A stretch of DNA of 64,000 bases, from contig NZ_JACHKZ010000016.1 in assembly GCF_014207855.1 (NCBI RefSeq), forward strand, positions 1 to 64,000, read 5' to 3'. Made by a program: the position numbers and the translations under genes. The notes beneath the pieces were generated by a model. It was given only the letters and a program-made list of their open reading frames with translations, was not told where the DNA came from and did no database searches. Below, piece by piece: positions 17,990 to 27,487 of the stretch. Every line of letters begins with the position of its first letter. Position 1 is the stretch's first letter. This DNA is from Comamonas odontotermitis (GTDB lineage Bacteria; Pseudomonadota; Gammaproteobacteria; Burkholderiales; Burkholderiaceae_C).

Positions 17990-19541
17990 GGGCCGCCTCC
18001 GCGTTGACTGCGGGCCACAAGCCGCTCATCCATTCACCAATCTGCGCCACGTTGGCTTCGGCACGCGACACCGAAGGCGACAGGCGCCCGTGGGCAATCA
18101 CATGCAGGCGATCACTGATTTCAAACAATTCGTCCAACTCCTCACTGACCACCAGCACCGCGCAGCCCGCATCGCGCAGCGCCAGTATGGCCCCGCGAAT
18201 CTGCGCCGCAGCACCCACATCCACGCCCCAGGTCGGTTGCGACACGATCAGCAGGCTGGGCTTGGCATCGATCTCTCGACCCACAATGAATTTCTGCAGA
18301 TTGCCCCCCGACAGCGACTGCGCCGCCGAATGCGGGCCTCCCGCCTTGACGCCAAAGCGGCTGATGATGCTGCGCGCCATGTCGTCGAGCTGGCCCATGC
18401 GCAGCCAGCCTGCCGGGCCGACCATCTCCTTGCGGGTCAGAATCAGGTTGTGTGCCAGGCCCATGCTGGGCACAGCACCTCTGCCAAGACGTTCTTCGGG
18501 CACAAAATGCAGCCCCAATGCGCGGCGACGGCCCGGCGCAAGGCGGCCCGCCGGTGTACTGCCGATCATCACCATCTCAGGCGCAGCACGCATGTCTTCG
18601 CCAGACAGCGCATAGAGCAGCTCCTTCTGACCGTTGCCGGATACCCCGGCGATGCCGACCACCTCGCCAGCGCGCACCTGCATCGATATGCCGTCGATAT
18701 CGACGCCAAACTGGTCTTGCCGGGGCAGGCGCAGTTGCTGCACCCGTAAAACGGCAGCGCCGACCTGGCTGGGGCGCAGCTCCAACTGCGGCGGCTCTGC
18801 GCCAATCATCATGCGCGAAAGTGAGGCATTGCTTTCCACTGCCGGGTTGCATTCACCCGTTACCTGGCCAGCGCGCAGCACGGTGCAGGCGGTGCACAGC
18901 GCACGAATCTCATGCAGCTTGTGGCTGATATAGAGAATGCTGCAGCCTTCTGCGGCCAGTTTGCGCAGCACCACAAACAGTTTTTCCACCGCCTGCGGCG
19001 TCAGCACCGAGGTTGGCTCATCCAGAATCAGCACACGTGGCCTCGTCAGCAGGCCGCGAATGATCTCGACCCGCTGCATCTCGCCCACGCTCAAGGTATG
19101 AACCGGGCGCTGCGGATCGACTTCGAGTCCATATTCACTTGCAATGGTGGAGATGCGTGCAGTCACTTCGGCCAGCGAGAGTTGCTTGTCCTGGCCCAGC
19201 CAGACGTTTTCCGCCACGGTCAGGGTGTCGAACAGGCTGAAATGCTGGAACACCATGCTGATGCCAAGCTGGCGCGCCTCCTGCGGATTGCGCACCTGTA
19301 CGGGCTTGCCATCCACCAGGATCTGGCCCTCGTCGGGCTTGACCGATCCATAAATGATCTTCATCAGCGTGGACTTGCCTGCGCCGTTTTCGCCAAGCAC
19401 GGCATGTATCTCGCCTGCGCGTACCGAAAGTGATACCTTGTTATTGGCTACTACCGAGGGGTAGCGCTTGGTAATACCGATCAGCTGTAACCGGGGCACT
19501 GCAGCACCTGCGGTTGTCGGAGTCGGGGTCTGTGCATTCAT
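17976..19541 (-). CDS. BMP-type ABC transporter, double ATP-binding protein
   Basis: The protein has 521 residues with two ABC domains, as in the ribose/BMP class. The first domain has Walker A G-E-N-G-A-G-K-S-T-L-M, signature L-S-V-G-E-M-Q-R and Walker B V-L-I-L-D-E-P-T. The second has the degenerate nucleotide loop G-V-S-G-N-G-Q-K-E-L-L, signature L-S-G-G-N-L-Q-K and L-L-I-V-S-Q-P-T-W-G-V-D-V. A degenerate second Walker A is normal in this class. It is the first gene of the uptake operon. The ATG at 19541 is preferred over an upstream TTG at 19550. Confidence 0.92.
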   Translation of the reverse strand: MNAQTPTPTTAGAAVPRLQLIGITKRYPSVVANNKVSLSVRAGEIHAVLGENGAGKSTLMKIIYGSVKPDEGQILVDGKPVQVRNPQEARQLGISMVFQHFSLFDTLTVAENVWLGQDKQLSLAEVTARISTIASEYGLEVDPQRPVHTLSVGEMQRVEIIRGLLTRPRVLILDEPTSVLTPQAVEKLFVVLRKLAAEGCSILYISHKLHEIRALCTACTVLRAGQVTGECNPAVESNASLSRMMIGAEPPQLELRPSQVGAAVLRVQQLRLPRQDQFGVDIDGISMQVRAGEVVGIAGVSGNGQKELLYALSGEDMRAAPEMVMIGSTPAGRLAPGRRRALGLHFVPEERLGRGAVPSMGLAHNLILTRKEMVGPAGWLRMGQLDDMARSIISRFGVKAGGPHSAAQSLSGGNLQKFIVGREIDAKPSLLIVSQPTWGVDVGAAAQIRGAILALRDAGCAVLVVSEELDELFEISDRLHVIAHGRLSPSVSRAEANVAQIGEWMSGLWPAVNAEAAHAQA

Positions 19542-19616
19542 GGGCCGCAATTGTCTCTCAGAATGTTACGGGGGGGCGGGAGAAAAACCAGCGAAGCGCT
19601 CACTCACATCAATTTT

Positions 19617-20561
19617 CTAGGTGGCGCCACCAGCGTCACGCAAGGATTGCGCCACTTTTTTGAGGCAATCGCGCAACCAGGCTGCGGCGTCCGATGCATG
19701 GGAGCGTGCATGCCACAGCAGGTAGTAATCGAGTGGCGGCAATTGCGCAGGGCATTCCAGAATCTCCACGGGCAGCTGCCCCGTGAAGCGCTCGCAGAAC
19801 TGCCGCCCTGTGGTCAACACCAGCAAAGTGGACGCACACATGGCCGGAATGGCACTGAAATGGGCGCAGCGGGCGGTAATGCGCCGCTGCAGGCCCATAG
19901 CGTCCAGATGCGCATCGATGACGCCGCGCGCTCCGGGGTGGGTCGCCGTAGGGGCAATGTGCTCAGCCTCCAGCCAGCTCGCTACATCCCATCCTCGACG
20001 CACAGCCGGGTGCTTGCTGCTGACGAGGCACACCACCTCGTCGCGCATCAGGTTGGCCATGTGCAGGTCATCCGTTGGTTGCAGCCAGTTGCCAACCACC
20101 ACATCGATATCACCATTGGCCAGCTGCGCGTGGTAGTGCGTTTCAGGCGAAAGCGGGTAGATCTCGACCGTGCACAGTGGTGCCTCGGCCTTGATGCGCG
20201 ACACCAGGGAGGGCAGATAGAGGGGATCGAAGTAATCGCTGGCCGCGATCCGGAAGGTGCGCGTGGCCGTGCGCGGATCAAAGCTGCGCACATCGCTGAA
20301 CAGGCCCTCGGCCGAGCGCAGAATGGCCGCTGCGGGCTCCACCATGCGCTGGCCCGCTTCGGTAGGCATCATGCCGGCTCCTGAGCGCACCAGCAAGGGA
20401 TCGCCTGCCAGTTCGCGCAGGCGCTTGAGCGATGCTGACACCGCAGGCTGGTACATGCCCAGACGCAGCGCCGCACGCGAGACGCTACGCTCGGTCAGCA
20501 CCGTGTGCAGTACCCGGATAAGGTGCAGATCTACTTTGTCGAACAGGGTTTGGTCTCGCAT
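19617..20561 (-). CDS. LysR family transcriptional regulator
   Basis: This is a 314-residue regulator. The winged helix lies at about residues 10-70, with T-E-R-S-V-S-R-A-A-L-R-L-G-M-Y-Q-P-A-V-S as the recognition region. A substrate-binding domain follows (about 95-300, with A-S-D-Y-F-D-P-L-Y-L-P-S-L). It lies 75 bases upstream of the purine uptake operon in the same direction, not divergent as is usual for LysR regulators, so its link to that operon is only suggested by position. The NodD/NahR-like opening may mean an aromatic or carboxylate effector. Confidence 0.88.
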   Translation of the reverse strand: MRDQTLFDKVDLHLIRVLHTVLTERSVSRAALRLGMYQPAVSASLKRLRELAGDPLLVRSGAGMMPTEAGQRMVEPAAAILRSAEGLFSDVRSFDPRTATRTFRIAASDYFDPLYLPSLVSRIKAEAPLCTVEIYPLSPETHYHAQLANGDIDVVVGNWLQPTDDLHMANLMRDEVVCLVSSKHPAVRRGWDVASWLEAEHIAPTATHPGARGVIDAHLDAMGLQRRITARCAHFSAIPAMCASTLLVLTTGRQFCERFTGQLPVEILECPAQLPPLDYYLLWHARSHASDAAAWLRDCLKKVAQSLRDAGGAT

Positions 20562-20642
20562 GCCAGCGGGGCACGCAGCGCATGCCAGAAAAGCTCATAC
20601 CCGATGAGCTTATCAGTAGAGACGCTCCCGACAATCCCGGTC

Positions 20643-22697
20643 TTACCCGTGGCGCAATGAGGTGCCGTCGGCCTCTGCTCGGTCAGCCCTCCAATGCACA
20701 CTGTTGCCGCCATGCCGTTTGGCCTCATAACAGGTCATGTCTGCGGCGCGAATGACCTGGTGGGCATCGGCAAAGCCTGCATCCATGTGCAATAGCCCAA
20801 TGCTCACCGTGACCAAGAAATGCTTGCCGCGCAACTCAGGCTGCCAGTTCTGCAGCGCTTCACACAACTGCCTTGCAAGCGCATCGGCCTTTTCGCGGCT
20901 GCACTGGCGCAGCACCAGCGCAAACTTGTCACCAGCCACCCGCGCGGCAAAGCCCTGAAATGGCTGGAGCATCTGCAACTGGCGCGCTACCTGCTGAAGC
21001 ACCAAGTCGCCCTGCGCATGACCAGCCAGCGCATTGATGGACGACATATTGTCGACATTGACATAGAACAACACCGGTGCGCTGGGCGACGAGCCATCCA
21101 GCCCTTCGCGCTGCGCCTGCAGCATCGCAGTGAGATGCGAGAACAGTGCATCGTAGCTAGGCAGCTCCGTCAACTTGTCCTGCTGCGTAGCCGACCGGCT
21201 GGCCACCCGCGCCTGACCAGCACGCACAAAACACCACAGATAGCCTGCAGTCACTCCGGGCACCCGTACCAGCTGCACCGTGGCAATGACCGGTGCCCCC
21301 GACTGGTGACGCAGACTCACAGTAGCTTCGGCGCTGCCATCGCGCAAAAGCTGCGGCTGCACCTGGCTCCACAGTGCATCCAGATCTGCCTGATCCATGG
21401 CCAGCAGTTGCACACCCTGCCCTTCCAGGTCACCACGGTCATAGCCTAAAAGATGCGATAGCGCCTGAGAGACCTGCACCATCCGCTCATCTTTCAAGAG
21501 CAACATGGAAAACCTTGCGCTCTCCAGCACCGTGTCTGCCAACTGTGATTTTTGCTGCAGGCGGCGCTCCAGCAGGCTTTGCTGCTGCTGCAGGCTGCGT
21601 AATTGCCGCCCTATCTGGTCAAGCTCGTCACCCGCAACTAGCACCTCGCCCGGCATGGGCGGAGGAACCTCCGCGACCATGACCCGCAGTTTGCGCGTGT
21701 GCCACCACAACCAGGCGAGGCTGAGAACCACCATGACCAATGCCAGGGCCTGAACCGTCAGACCCGACCAGGTGTCGAGCATGGGGCCCACCAACGGCGA
21801 GCTGGTTTCATGCTGCACCACCCGCACCACCAACCAGCGCGCCGCGGGAATCTCGGCCACGCTGATAAGCTGTGGCGCACGCCACCAGGCTTGCGCGGTG
21901 GTGGATGCGCCATTGCGTTCACGCTCGCTCCACAGCCGCAGGGCCTGGGCCAGAGCAGGCTCATCGACAGCCATGCCCAAAATGCGCGACGGATCGGGGT
22001 GCGAGATGACTACTCCGCTGGTACTCATCACCACCAGCTGCGCGTTTTCGCGCGCTGGCACGGCCAGCGACACAGGCAGCAGGCTTTGCGATTGCAGCCG
22101 CAGCACACCAGCGATCGCCCCCTGCACACTGCCATCTTTGGCCCGCAGCGGAATCCCCAGGGCAATGCTCGGCCCCCCCAGCGTGCTCTTGACCGGATCG
22201 GACACCTGGGGTTTGCCATCAACGATCACCCGCCGCAGCAAATCGCGCTCCGCTGGCTCCACCTCGGCCCTGTCGCCATCGCCAGAGCGAAAATCCAGAC
22301 GGAACACCTGCGCACCACGGGCAAATACCATGCTGTCAAAGTACCGGGTGGCGGGCAAACCTTGGTCCAACAACCATTCCAGGGTTGGACGGGAATCAAG
22401 TGCCCAGGGCGCCGCGGCCTCGGCAACCGCAGCCAGCACTTTCTGGCTCTGCTCCAGCTTGCTGCCGATGAGCTTGGCAAGCAACTCCGTCTCATCGGCC
22501 TGCTGGGCCACCATCTGCCGCATGGTGCCTTCCTGGTTGCTGCGCAAGACCAGCCATCCCGCCAATGCCATTGCGAGCAATAGCATCAGGGGCACCACCA
22601 CCATCAATTGCAAGGCCCAGCGGCCTGGCACAGCACTGCCTGATTGCGGGGCGTGCAGCGAGGTCAGCAGATGCTGGCTATCAAACAGGCGCCTCAT
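20643..22697 (-). CDS. Membrane sensor protein with CACHE-, PAS-like and GGDEF domains; degenerate signature
   Basis: The protein has 684 residues. A membrane helix (about 28-50), an outer sensor region of about 250 residues and a second helix (about 306-330) are followed by a coiled-coil stretch, a PAS-like domain (about 390-490) and a GGDEF-type domain (about 515-665). The GGDEF fold is recognisable by N-V-D-N-M-S-S-I-N-A-L-A-G-H-A-Q-G-D. The catalytic signature, however, reads A-G-D-K-F, with Lys in place of the metal-binding Glu. Diguanylate cyclase activity is therefore doubtful, and the protein may instead bind GTP or c-di-GMP or act through partners. There is no EAL domain. It lies alone between regulators. 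Confidence 0.85.
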   Translation of the reverse strand: MRRLFDSQHLLTSLHAPQSGSAVPGRWALQLMVVVPLMLLLAMALAGWLVLRSNQEGTMRQMVAQQADETELLAKLIGSKLEQSQKVLAAVAEAAAPWALDSRPTLEWLLDQGLPATRYFDSMVFARGAQVFRLDFRSGDGDRAEVEPAERDLLRRVIVDGKPQVSDPVKSTLGGPSIALGIPLRAKDGSVQGAIAGVLRLQSQSLLPVSLAVPARENAQLVVMSTSGVVISHPDPSRILGMAVDEPALAQALRLWSERERNGASTTAQAWWRAPQLISVAEIPAARWLVVRVVQHETSSPLVGPMLDTWSGLTVQALALVMVVLSLAWLWWHTRKLRVMVAEVPPPMPGEVLVAGDELDQIGRQLRSLQQQQSLLERRLQQKSQLADTVLESARFSMLLLKDERMVQVSQALSHLLGYDRGDLEGQGVQLLAMDQADLDALWSQVQPQLLRDGSAEATVSLRHQSGAPVIATVQLVRVPGVTAGYLWCFVRAGQARVASRSATQQDKLTELPSYDALFSHLTAMLQAQREGLDGSSPSAPVLFYVNVDNMSSINALAGHAQGDLVLQQVARQLQMLQPFQGFAARVAGDKFALVLRQCSREKADALARQLCEALQNWQPELRGKHFLVTVSIGLLHMDAGFADAHQVIRAADMTCYEAKRHGGNSVHWRADRAEADGTSLRHG

Positions 22698-22915
22698 ATG
22701 CGCCCTAGGCTGGCAAGCAAATCGGTAGCTCTGGGGGCAGGATTGTCAAAGGCAGATACATGGCGCAACTCCTGTTTGAACTGCGCACATGTTCGCTATT
22801 TCAGCGCTGCCCGGCTATCGGTAGAAGGCCGTAAGGAAAACACCTTGGTCTGCAGACAACCGGACAGCACTTGCCCAAGTCTGTGAAGCCCCACTATCGC
22901 CAACGATACGAGAAC

Positions 22916-23548
22916 TCAGGATTTGGCCAACTGGCGCAATGATTCGGGCTGAGGTAACCGCAGGCTTTTGCCCGCCCCATCCAGCAAACCTTGATCGCGC
23001 AGCTGACGCAAAACGCGCGACAGGGTTTCTGGTGCAATACCCAGATGTGCGGCGATCTGGCGCTTGGACTGCGCCAAATGGACGGCCAGACCACTTATCG
23101 CTTCATTGGCGTGTACCGGTTCTGCGTGTTGCAGCAACCATTGGGCGCAACGTGCCACCGCATCCTGGGCCACACGGCTGACGGCCAGCGCCGCTTGCTG
23201 GCAGTAGCCCTGCGCCATGCTGGTCACCAAGCCCTGCGCATCGGCAGGCCATTGCTGCAAGCTGGTGCGTAGCCGGTCTACCGGCACGGAACGCCATTGC
23301 ACCTGCGTCTGGGCCATCATGTCCACCGCACAAGGCTGTCCAGCGAGGGCCGGAGCCGCATCCAGCCAGCATGGAGCATGCATTACACCCAGCAGATGAC
23401 GCATGCGCCCTTCTTCTTGAACCCCAAATACTATGGTTCCGCTTTCCAGATACAGCACATCCACCAATGGTTGGTGGCGGCGGCGCACCATCACGCCGGC
23501 AGGCGCGCTGTGGGTCACAAAGTCATCCAAAGAAAGCAGATCGAGCAT
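22916..23548 (-). CDS. Crp/Fnr family transcriptional regulator
   Basis: This 210-residue protein has an N-terminal cyclic-nucleotide-like barrel (about 15-120) and a C-terminal Crp-type winged helix: V-H-L-A-Q-S-K-R-Q-I-A-A-H-L-G-I-A-P-E-T-L-S-R-V-L-R-Q-L. The Q-I-A-A-x-L-G-x-x-P-E-T-L-S-R pattern is that of the Fnr group. No N-terminal cysteine cluster is visible, so oxygen sensing through an Fe-S cluster is unlikely. I use the ATG at 23548; a GTG seven codons upstream is the alternative. It is divergent from the porin gene across 193 bases, which makes the porin a likely target. Confidence 0.86.
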   Translation of the reverse strand: MLDLLSLDDFVTHSAPAGVMVRRRHQPLVDVLYLESGTIVFGVQEEGRMRHLLGVMHAPCWLDAAPALAGQPCAVDMMAQTQVQWRSVPVDRLRTSLQQWPADAQGLVTSMAQGYCQQAALAVSRVAQDAVARCAQWLLQHAEPVHANEAISGLAVHLAQSKRQIAAHLGIAPETLSRVLRQLRDQGLLDGAGKSLRLPQPESLRQLAKS

Positions 23549-23583
23549 GGCACGAACTTTGCACGCCACTGCCCTTGGGCGTA

Positions 23584-23597
23584 TTGCGCTAAATCAA
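23584..23597. promoter_or_regulatory. Possible Fnr-type operator between the regulator and porin genes
   Basis: The sequence TTGCGCTAAATCAA matches the Fnr/Crp-family half-sites TTGAT-N4-ATCAA at 8 of 10 positions; the right half is perfect. It lies 36 bases before the regulator start and about 145 bases before the porin start. With a short motif in a short gap this could be chance. Confidence 0.35.
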
Positions 23598-23741
23598 CGC
23601 GTATGCGTGCAGCTTCTACACCACACCTCGTGTAAGTTCTGACTGACACAGCGCAAGTTGAAACGCATATTCCACAACGGGGCTACCCACATTTGAAAAT
23701 TCCCTCGATCACAAATCCAACACCTGAAACAAAGGACTGTT

Positions 23742-24758
23742 ATGCATAACAAAAAACTGCTCGCAACGGCTGCCATGCTAGCTTGTGTTGCTACAGCGCA
23801 AGCCCAGTCGTCGGTCACTGTGACCGGCCTGAGCGATCTCTACGTAGGCTCGATGAAAGCGCCGGGCGATGCCGGCCGCACTAACGTCGTCAATAGCGGC
23901 GGCATGACCACCTCGTGGATCGGCTTTCAGGGCACAGAAGATCTGGGCGGAGGCCTCAAGCTCAATTTCATGCTGAACAGTTTCTTCCGCGGCGACACAG
24001 GCTCTCCTGGCCGTTTCAATGGCGACCCATTCTTCTCGCGCGATGCCTTTGTCGCCCTGGATGGTGGTTTTGGTCGCGTGCTGCTGGGCCGCACCGTCGC
24101 CCCCAATTTCGTGCCGACCATTTCGTTCAATCCTTATGGCGATTCGTTCACCTTCTCTCCGCTGGTACTGCACCAGAACATCAGCGGCCCGGCATGGCAG
24201 AGAACCAACCCTACCGATACCGGCTGGAGTAATCAGATTGTCTATTCCACCCCTGATGTCAGCGGACTCAAGGCGAATGTGCATTACCAGTTTGGCGAGC
24301 AGGCCGGCCAGAACGGCAAGAAGAATGTCGGCGTCAACGCTACCTACAGCCAGGGCCCACTGGGACTGACAGCGTTCTACGAGGATGTCAGCATCGCCAG
24401 CCCCATTGCTTCAGTGCTTCCTGATGGCCGCAAGAACTGGATGCTGGGCGCCCGCTACGACTTCGGCGTGGTCAAAACCTTTGCCACCTATGGCCAGACC
24501 AAGGGCAAAAACGACGACTACAAAGCCAAGACCGGCTCTCTGGGCGCCACCATTCCACTGGCCGCCAACAGCCGCATCCTGGCTGCCTGGGCCCAGTCAA
24601 AGCTGGACCAGACCAGCACCAAACGCAATACTGTCTCTGTGGGCTACAACTACGATTTTTCCAAACGCACCGATGGCTACGCCATCGTGATGTACGACAA
24701 GGTCAAAGACGTAGGCAGCGGCACCAGCGTGGGCGTGGGCATCCGTCACCGCTTCTGA
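23742..24758 (+). CDS. Gram-negative trimeric porin
   Basis: This 338-residue outer-membrane porin of the betaproteobacterial type (Porin_4) has the signal peptide MHNKKLLATAAMLACVATAQA, then S-S-V-T-V-T-G-L-S-D-L-Y-V-G, the usual first strand. The loop region F-M-L-N-S-F-F-R-G-D-T-G and L-G-R-T-V-A-P-N-F are family features, and it ends in G-I-R-H-R-F with the terminal Phe. The substrate is unknown. It is monocistronic, with a hairpin about 110 bases beyond the stop and a Crp/Fnr regulator on the other side of its promoter. Confidence 0.92.
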   Translation: MHNKKLLATAAMLACVATAQAQSSVTVTGLSDLYVGSMKAPGDAGRTNVVNSGGMTTSWIGFQGTEDLGGGLKLNFMLNSFFRGDTGSPGRFNGDPFFSRDAFVALDGGFGRVLLGRTVAPNFVPTISFNPYGDSFTFSPLVLHQNISGPAWQRTNPTDTGWSNQIVYSTPDVSGLKANVHYQFGEQAGQNGKKNVGVNATYSQGPLGLTAFYEDVSIASPIASVLPDGRKNWMLGARYDFGVVKTFATYGQTKGKNDDYKAKTGSLGATIPLAANSRILAAWAQSKLDQTSTKRNTVSVGYNYDFSKRTDGYAIVMYDKVKDVGSGTSVGVGIRHRF

Positions 24759-24870
24759 CACGGCCACATTGCGCGCCAGCCGATGCTCTCCGTGCCTCCA
24801 CTTGAATGCACCTGCGACCTTGCACTCTGATGGATAGCCGCTGACGCGCCTTACCTATGCGCAGACAAGC

Positions 24871-24904
24871 AAAGACCTCCAAGCAAAGTTTGGAGGTCTT
24901 CTTA
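24871..24904 (+). terminator. Terminator-like hairpin after the porin gene
   Basis: The perfect 11-base stem AAGACCTCCAA / TTGGAGGTCTT has a 7-base loop and short T-rich flanks on both strands. It lies between the convergent porin and puuD genes and may serve both. Confidence 0.65.
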
Positions 24905-25008
24905 TTCCGGGATCGAGCCCGAGCTAAAGATCTGCAGGGTGGCAGAACCAAAGACATGAAAAACACCCTCATCAGAGGGCGTCTCATCATCGATCTCTCA
25001 GTTGGCCA

Positions 25009-26244
25009 TCAAGGCGCCGTCGATGCACCACCTTCAAACCAGCGCTTGACCAGGTCACGTTCGGTGGCAGACAGACCATCGGGATTGCCAAACGGCATCT
25101 TCTTGAGCACCACCACCTGTTGGTAAATCTGTTGGGTGTGCTGTGCCACTTCACCTGGTGAATCCAGCTTCACGTTCTTCTGTGCCAGGCCAGCCGCGCT
25201 GTGGCAGGCCACGCAGTGCTGGGCAAATACCTTGGATACCTCGCTGTATGCCACCGCGCCTTCTGCAGCAGGCTTTGCGGCCGCTGCAGGTGCCGCCGGT
25301 GCAGCAGCCTGCGGGCCGGGCTTGAGCCAGACCATCACGCCCAGGATGGCTGCCACGCCGATCACGGCATACGGCCAGGGGTGCTTGTTGCGGCCAAGCT
25401 TGAAGCCATGGCGCAGCACAAAGAACTGGCGAATGGCCGCTCCCGCGAACATCATGAAGATCAGCACCAGCCAGTTGTACTTCTGGTTGTACAGCCAGCC
25501 GTAGTGGTTGGAGAGCATGGCAAACAGCACAGGCAGCGTGAAATAGGTGTTGTGCACGCTGCGCTGCTTGCCGCGTTTGCCGTGGATAGGGTCGACTGGT
25601 TCACCGTTCTTGAGCGCGCGTACCACCGTGCGCTGGCCAGGGATGATCCAGAAGAACACATTGGCGCTCATTGATGTGGCTAGCATGGCCCCCATCAGCA
25701 GGAAAGCCGCCTGGCCAGGGAAGATGTGGCACGCCAGGAAGGCCGCGATGCAGACCAGCACCAGCACCAGGGCGCCCACAATGCCATCGCCATTCTTCTT
25801 CTGCCCGAAGACGCGGCAGATGCCGTCATACAGCAGCCAGAACACCACCAGAAAGCTCAGCGCCGCAAACACCGCCATTGGCGTGCTCATGGCATTGGGG
25901 TTGGCGGGGTTGACCAGATAGATATTGGCGTTCCACAGGTAAGACACCGTCAGCAACGCAAAACCAGATAGCCAGGTGGTGTAGCTTTCCCAGTAAAACC
26001 AATGCAAGTGATCGGGCAGCTTGGGAGGTGAGACATTGAACTTGACGGGGTGGTAGAAGCCGCCACCGTGCACGGCCCATAGCTCGCCACTGACACCCTG
26101 CTTCTTCAGGTCTTCGTCTTCGGGCGGCGTCAGGCTGCTGTCCAGAAACACAAAGTAGAACGACGAGCCCACCCATGCAATTGCCGTGATGACGTGCAGC
26201 CAGCGCAGCAAGAGGTTCGCCCAGTCGAGGATATAGCCTTCCAT
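25009..26244 (-). CDS. puuD: Membrane urate oxidase with cytochrome c domain
   Basis: PuuD oxidises urate to 5-hydroxyisourate in the inner membrane and passes electrons to the respiratory chain. The 411-residue protein has an N-terminal membrane part of about 300 residues with roughly eight helices and conserved histidines (R-W-L-H-V-I-T-A-I-A-W-V-G-S-S-F-Y-F). After an Ala/Pro linker comes a cytochrome c domain with the haem motif C-V-A-C-H near residue 345. I use the ATG at 26244 because it begins M-E-G-Y-I-L-D-W and has AAGGA eight bases upstream. A copy of the proposed GntR operator lies about 175 bases before the start. XdhC is the next gene upstream. Confidence 0.93.
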   Translation of the reverse strand: MEGYILDWANLLLRWLHVITAIAWVGSSFYFVFLDSSLTPPEDEDLKKQGVSGELWAVHGGGFYHPVKFNVSPPKLPDHLHWFYWESYTTWLSGFALLTVSYLWNANIYLVNPANPNAMSTPMAVFAALSFLVVFWLLYDGICRVFGQKKNGDGIVGALVLVLVCIAAFLACHIFPGQAAFLLMGAMLATSMSANVFFWIIPGQRTVVRALKNGEPVDPIHGKRGKQRSVHNTYFTLPVLFAMLSNHYGWLYNQKYNWLVLIFMMFAGAAIRQFFVLRHGFKLGRNKHPWPYAVIGVAAILGVMVWLKPGPQAAAPAAPAAAAKPAAEGAVAYSEVSKVFAQHCVACHSAAGLAQKNVKLDSPGEVAQHTQQIYQQVVVLKKMPFGNPDGLSATERDLVKRWFEGGASTAP

Positions 26245-26600
26245 CGCTTTCATCCTTGGCAGCGTGGAGCTGCCCTTGCGGGCGGCGCTGTTGCGTGGGG
26301 CAACCGGCACCGTCCGAGAAAAGCTGCTCACCACTGCGGGCGCTCTGAGCAGCCAAGTGGCCGCGCTCCACAGCAATCATCGATGCCAGGGCTCCGCTGC
26401 GACCATTTTGTAGACGCAAAGTGTATGCAATTTTTGGTGACAGTGGGAGCTTATCGTGTCATGCTCACCCTAGTTAAAACCCTGATGTGAAATACACCAT
26501 GATTACGCACTGCCTCGAACGGGTGCATGCAGTCAAGGCTTGAAAACATGCCTTCTTTCGGCCTCTGGCTCAAAGCATGAAAGCGTCGCCAGCTATCAAA
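26245..26600. other. Intergenic region between puuD and xdhC
   Basis: This 356-base gap has no gene. It holds the proposed GntR operator (26418-26437) in front of puuD. Near 26593-26611 lies a short repeat of the AGCTATCAAA/AATAGCT type, right behind the xdhC stop. The distance implies that puuD has its own promoter and is not simply read through from xdhC. Confidence 0.6.
26418..26437. promoter_or_regulatory. Proposed GntR operator before puuD (imperfect copy)
   Basis: AAAGTGTATGCAATTTTTGG matches 17 of 20 positions of the site before the GntR gene (AAAGTGTATACACTTTTTGT). The palindrome is imperfect here. It lies about 175 bases upstream of the puuD start. Confidence 0.5.
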
Positions 26601-27425
26601 CTAATAGCTGACTGACTGCAAAAGCTGCGCCGCTACCGCAATGGCAATCACTTCAGGGGCCTTGCCGGTGATGCCTGGCACGCCGATCGGGCAGGTGATA
26701 CGGGCAAATTCAGTGGCAGAAAAGCCGCGCTCTTGCAGGCGATGCGCAAAACTCGCGCGCTTGGTGGCGCTGCCAATCAGGCCGACCATGCCCAAATCAG
26801 CCTGCTCGCGCAGTCGTACCAGGCAGGCCTGAGTGATGAACAAGTCCTGCTGGTGGTTGTGCGTGAGGATGAAGATGCTGCTGCCTGCTGCCAAATCGGC
26901 CACGGCAGCCTCGACGGGATCGGAATGTTCGGCCACCACATTGGCAGACAACTCGGAAGGGAAGATCGCGTCTCGGCTGTCCACCCAGGTAATTTGCAGC
27001 GGCAGCGGCGCCAGCACCTGCACCAGAGCCGCGCCTACATGGCCTGCGCCAAAAATGGCGACCGGCGCAAACTTCTCCGCCAGCCGGGCCTGCAGGGCAG
27101 CGCGGTCTGCGGCTCCCACCTTCACAAAGCGCAGATGCACGACGCCACCGCAGCATTGGCCAAGCTTGGGTCCCAATGGGTAGCGCTCGTGTGCCTCCGT
27201 CTCGCTGCCAGCCAGCATGGCACGGGCCTTTTCAGCAGCCAGCCACTCCAGATGGCCGCCCCCGATGGTTCCGATCTGACCGGTGCTCGCTGGCGCGTCT
27301 CCCGCGCCAAACACCGCCATCCATGCGCCTTGCTCGCGCGGCGCCGACCCTTGGGTCGCCTCGACTTCGACCAGGCAGGCCGGCTCCACTGACAAGCGGG
27401 CCAATAGTTGCTGCAACGCACGCAT
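26601..27425 (-). CDS. xdhC: Xanthine dehydrogenase accessory protein XdhC
   Basis: This 274-residue protein binds molybdenum cofactor, has it sulfurated and inserts it into xanthine dehydrogenase. The N-terminal half has the XdhC motif I-G-G-G-H-L-E-W and the cysteine pair in Q-C-C-G-G-V-V. The C-terminal half is a Rossmann domain with F-G-A-G-H-V-G-A-A-L-V and a terminal G-S-A-T-K-R-A-S-F. The catalytic subunits XdhA and XdhB are not in this window, so they must lie elsewhere. Its position next to puuD links xanthine oxidation to urate oxidation. Confidence 0.93.
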   Translation of the reverse strand: MRALQQLLARLSVEPACLVEVEATQGSAPREQGAWMAVFGAGDAPASTGQIGTIGGGHLEWLAAEKARAMLAGSETEAHERYPLGPKLGQCCGGVVHLRFVKVGAADRAALQARLAEKFAPVAIFGAGHVGAALVQVLAPLPLQITWVDSRDAIFPSELSANVVAEHSDPVEAAVADLAAGSSIFILTHNHQQDLFITQACLVRLREQADLGMVGLIGSATKRASFAHRLQERGFSATEFARITCPIGVPGITGKAPEVIAIAVAAQLLQSVSY

Positions 27426-27487
27426 TCCTAGCTCTCCATCCCGATGGGCGGCAACACACCACGGCGCTGCACGCTATCATTTCTACC

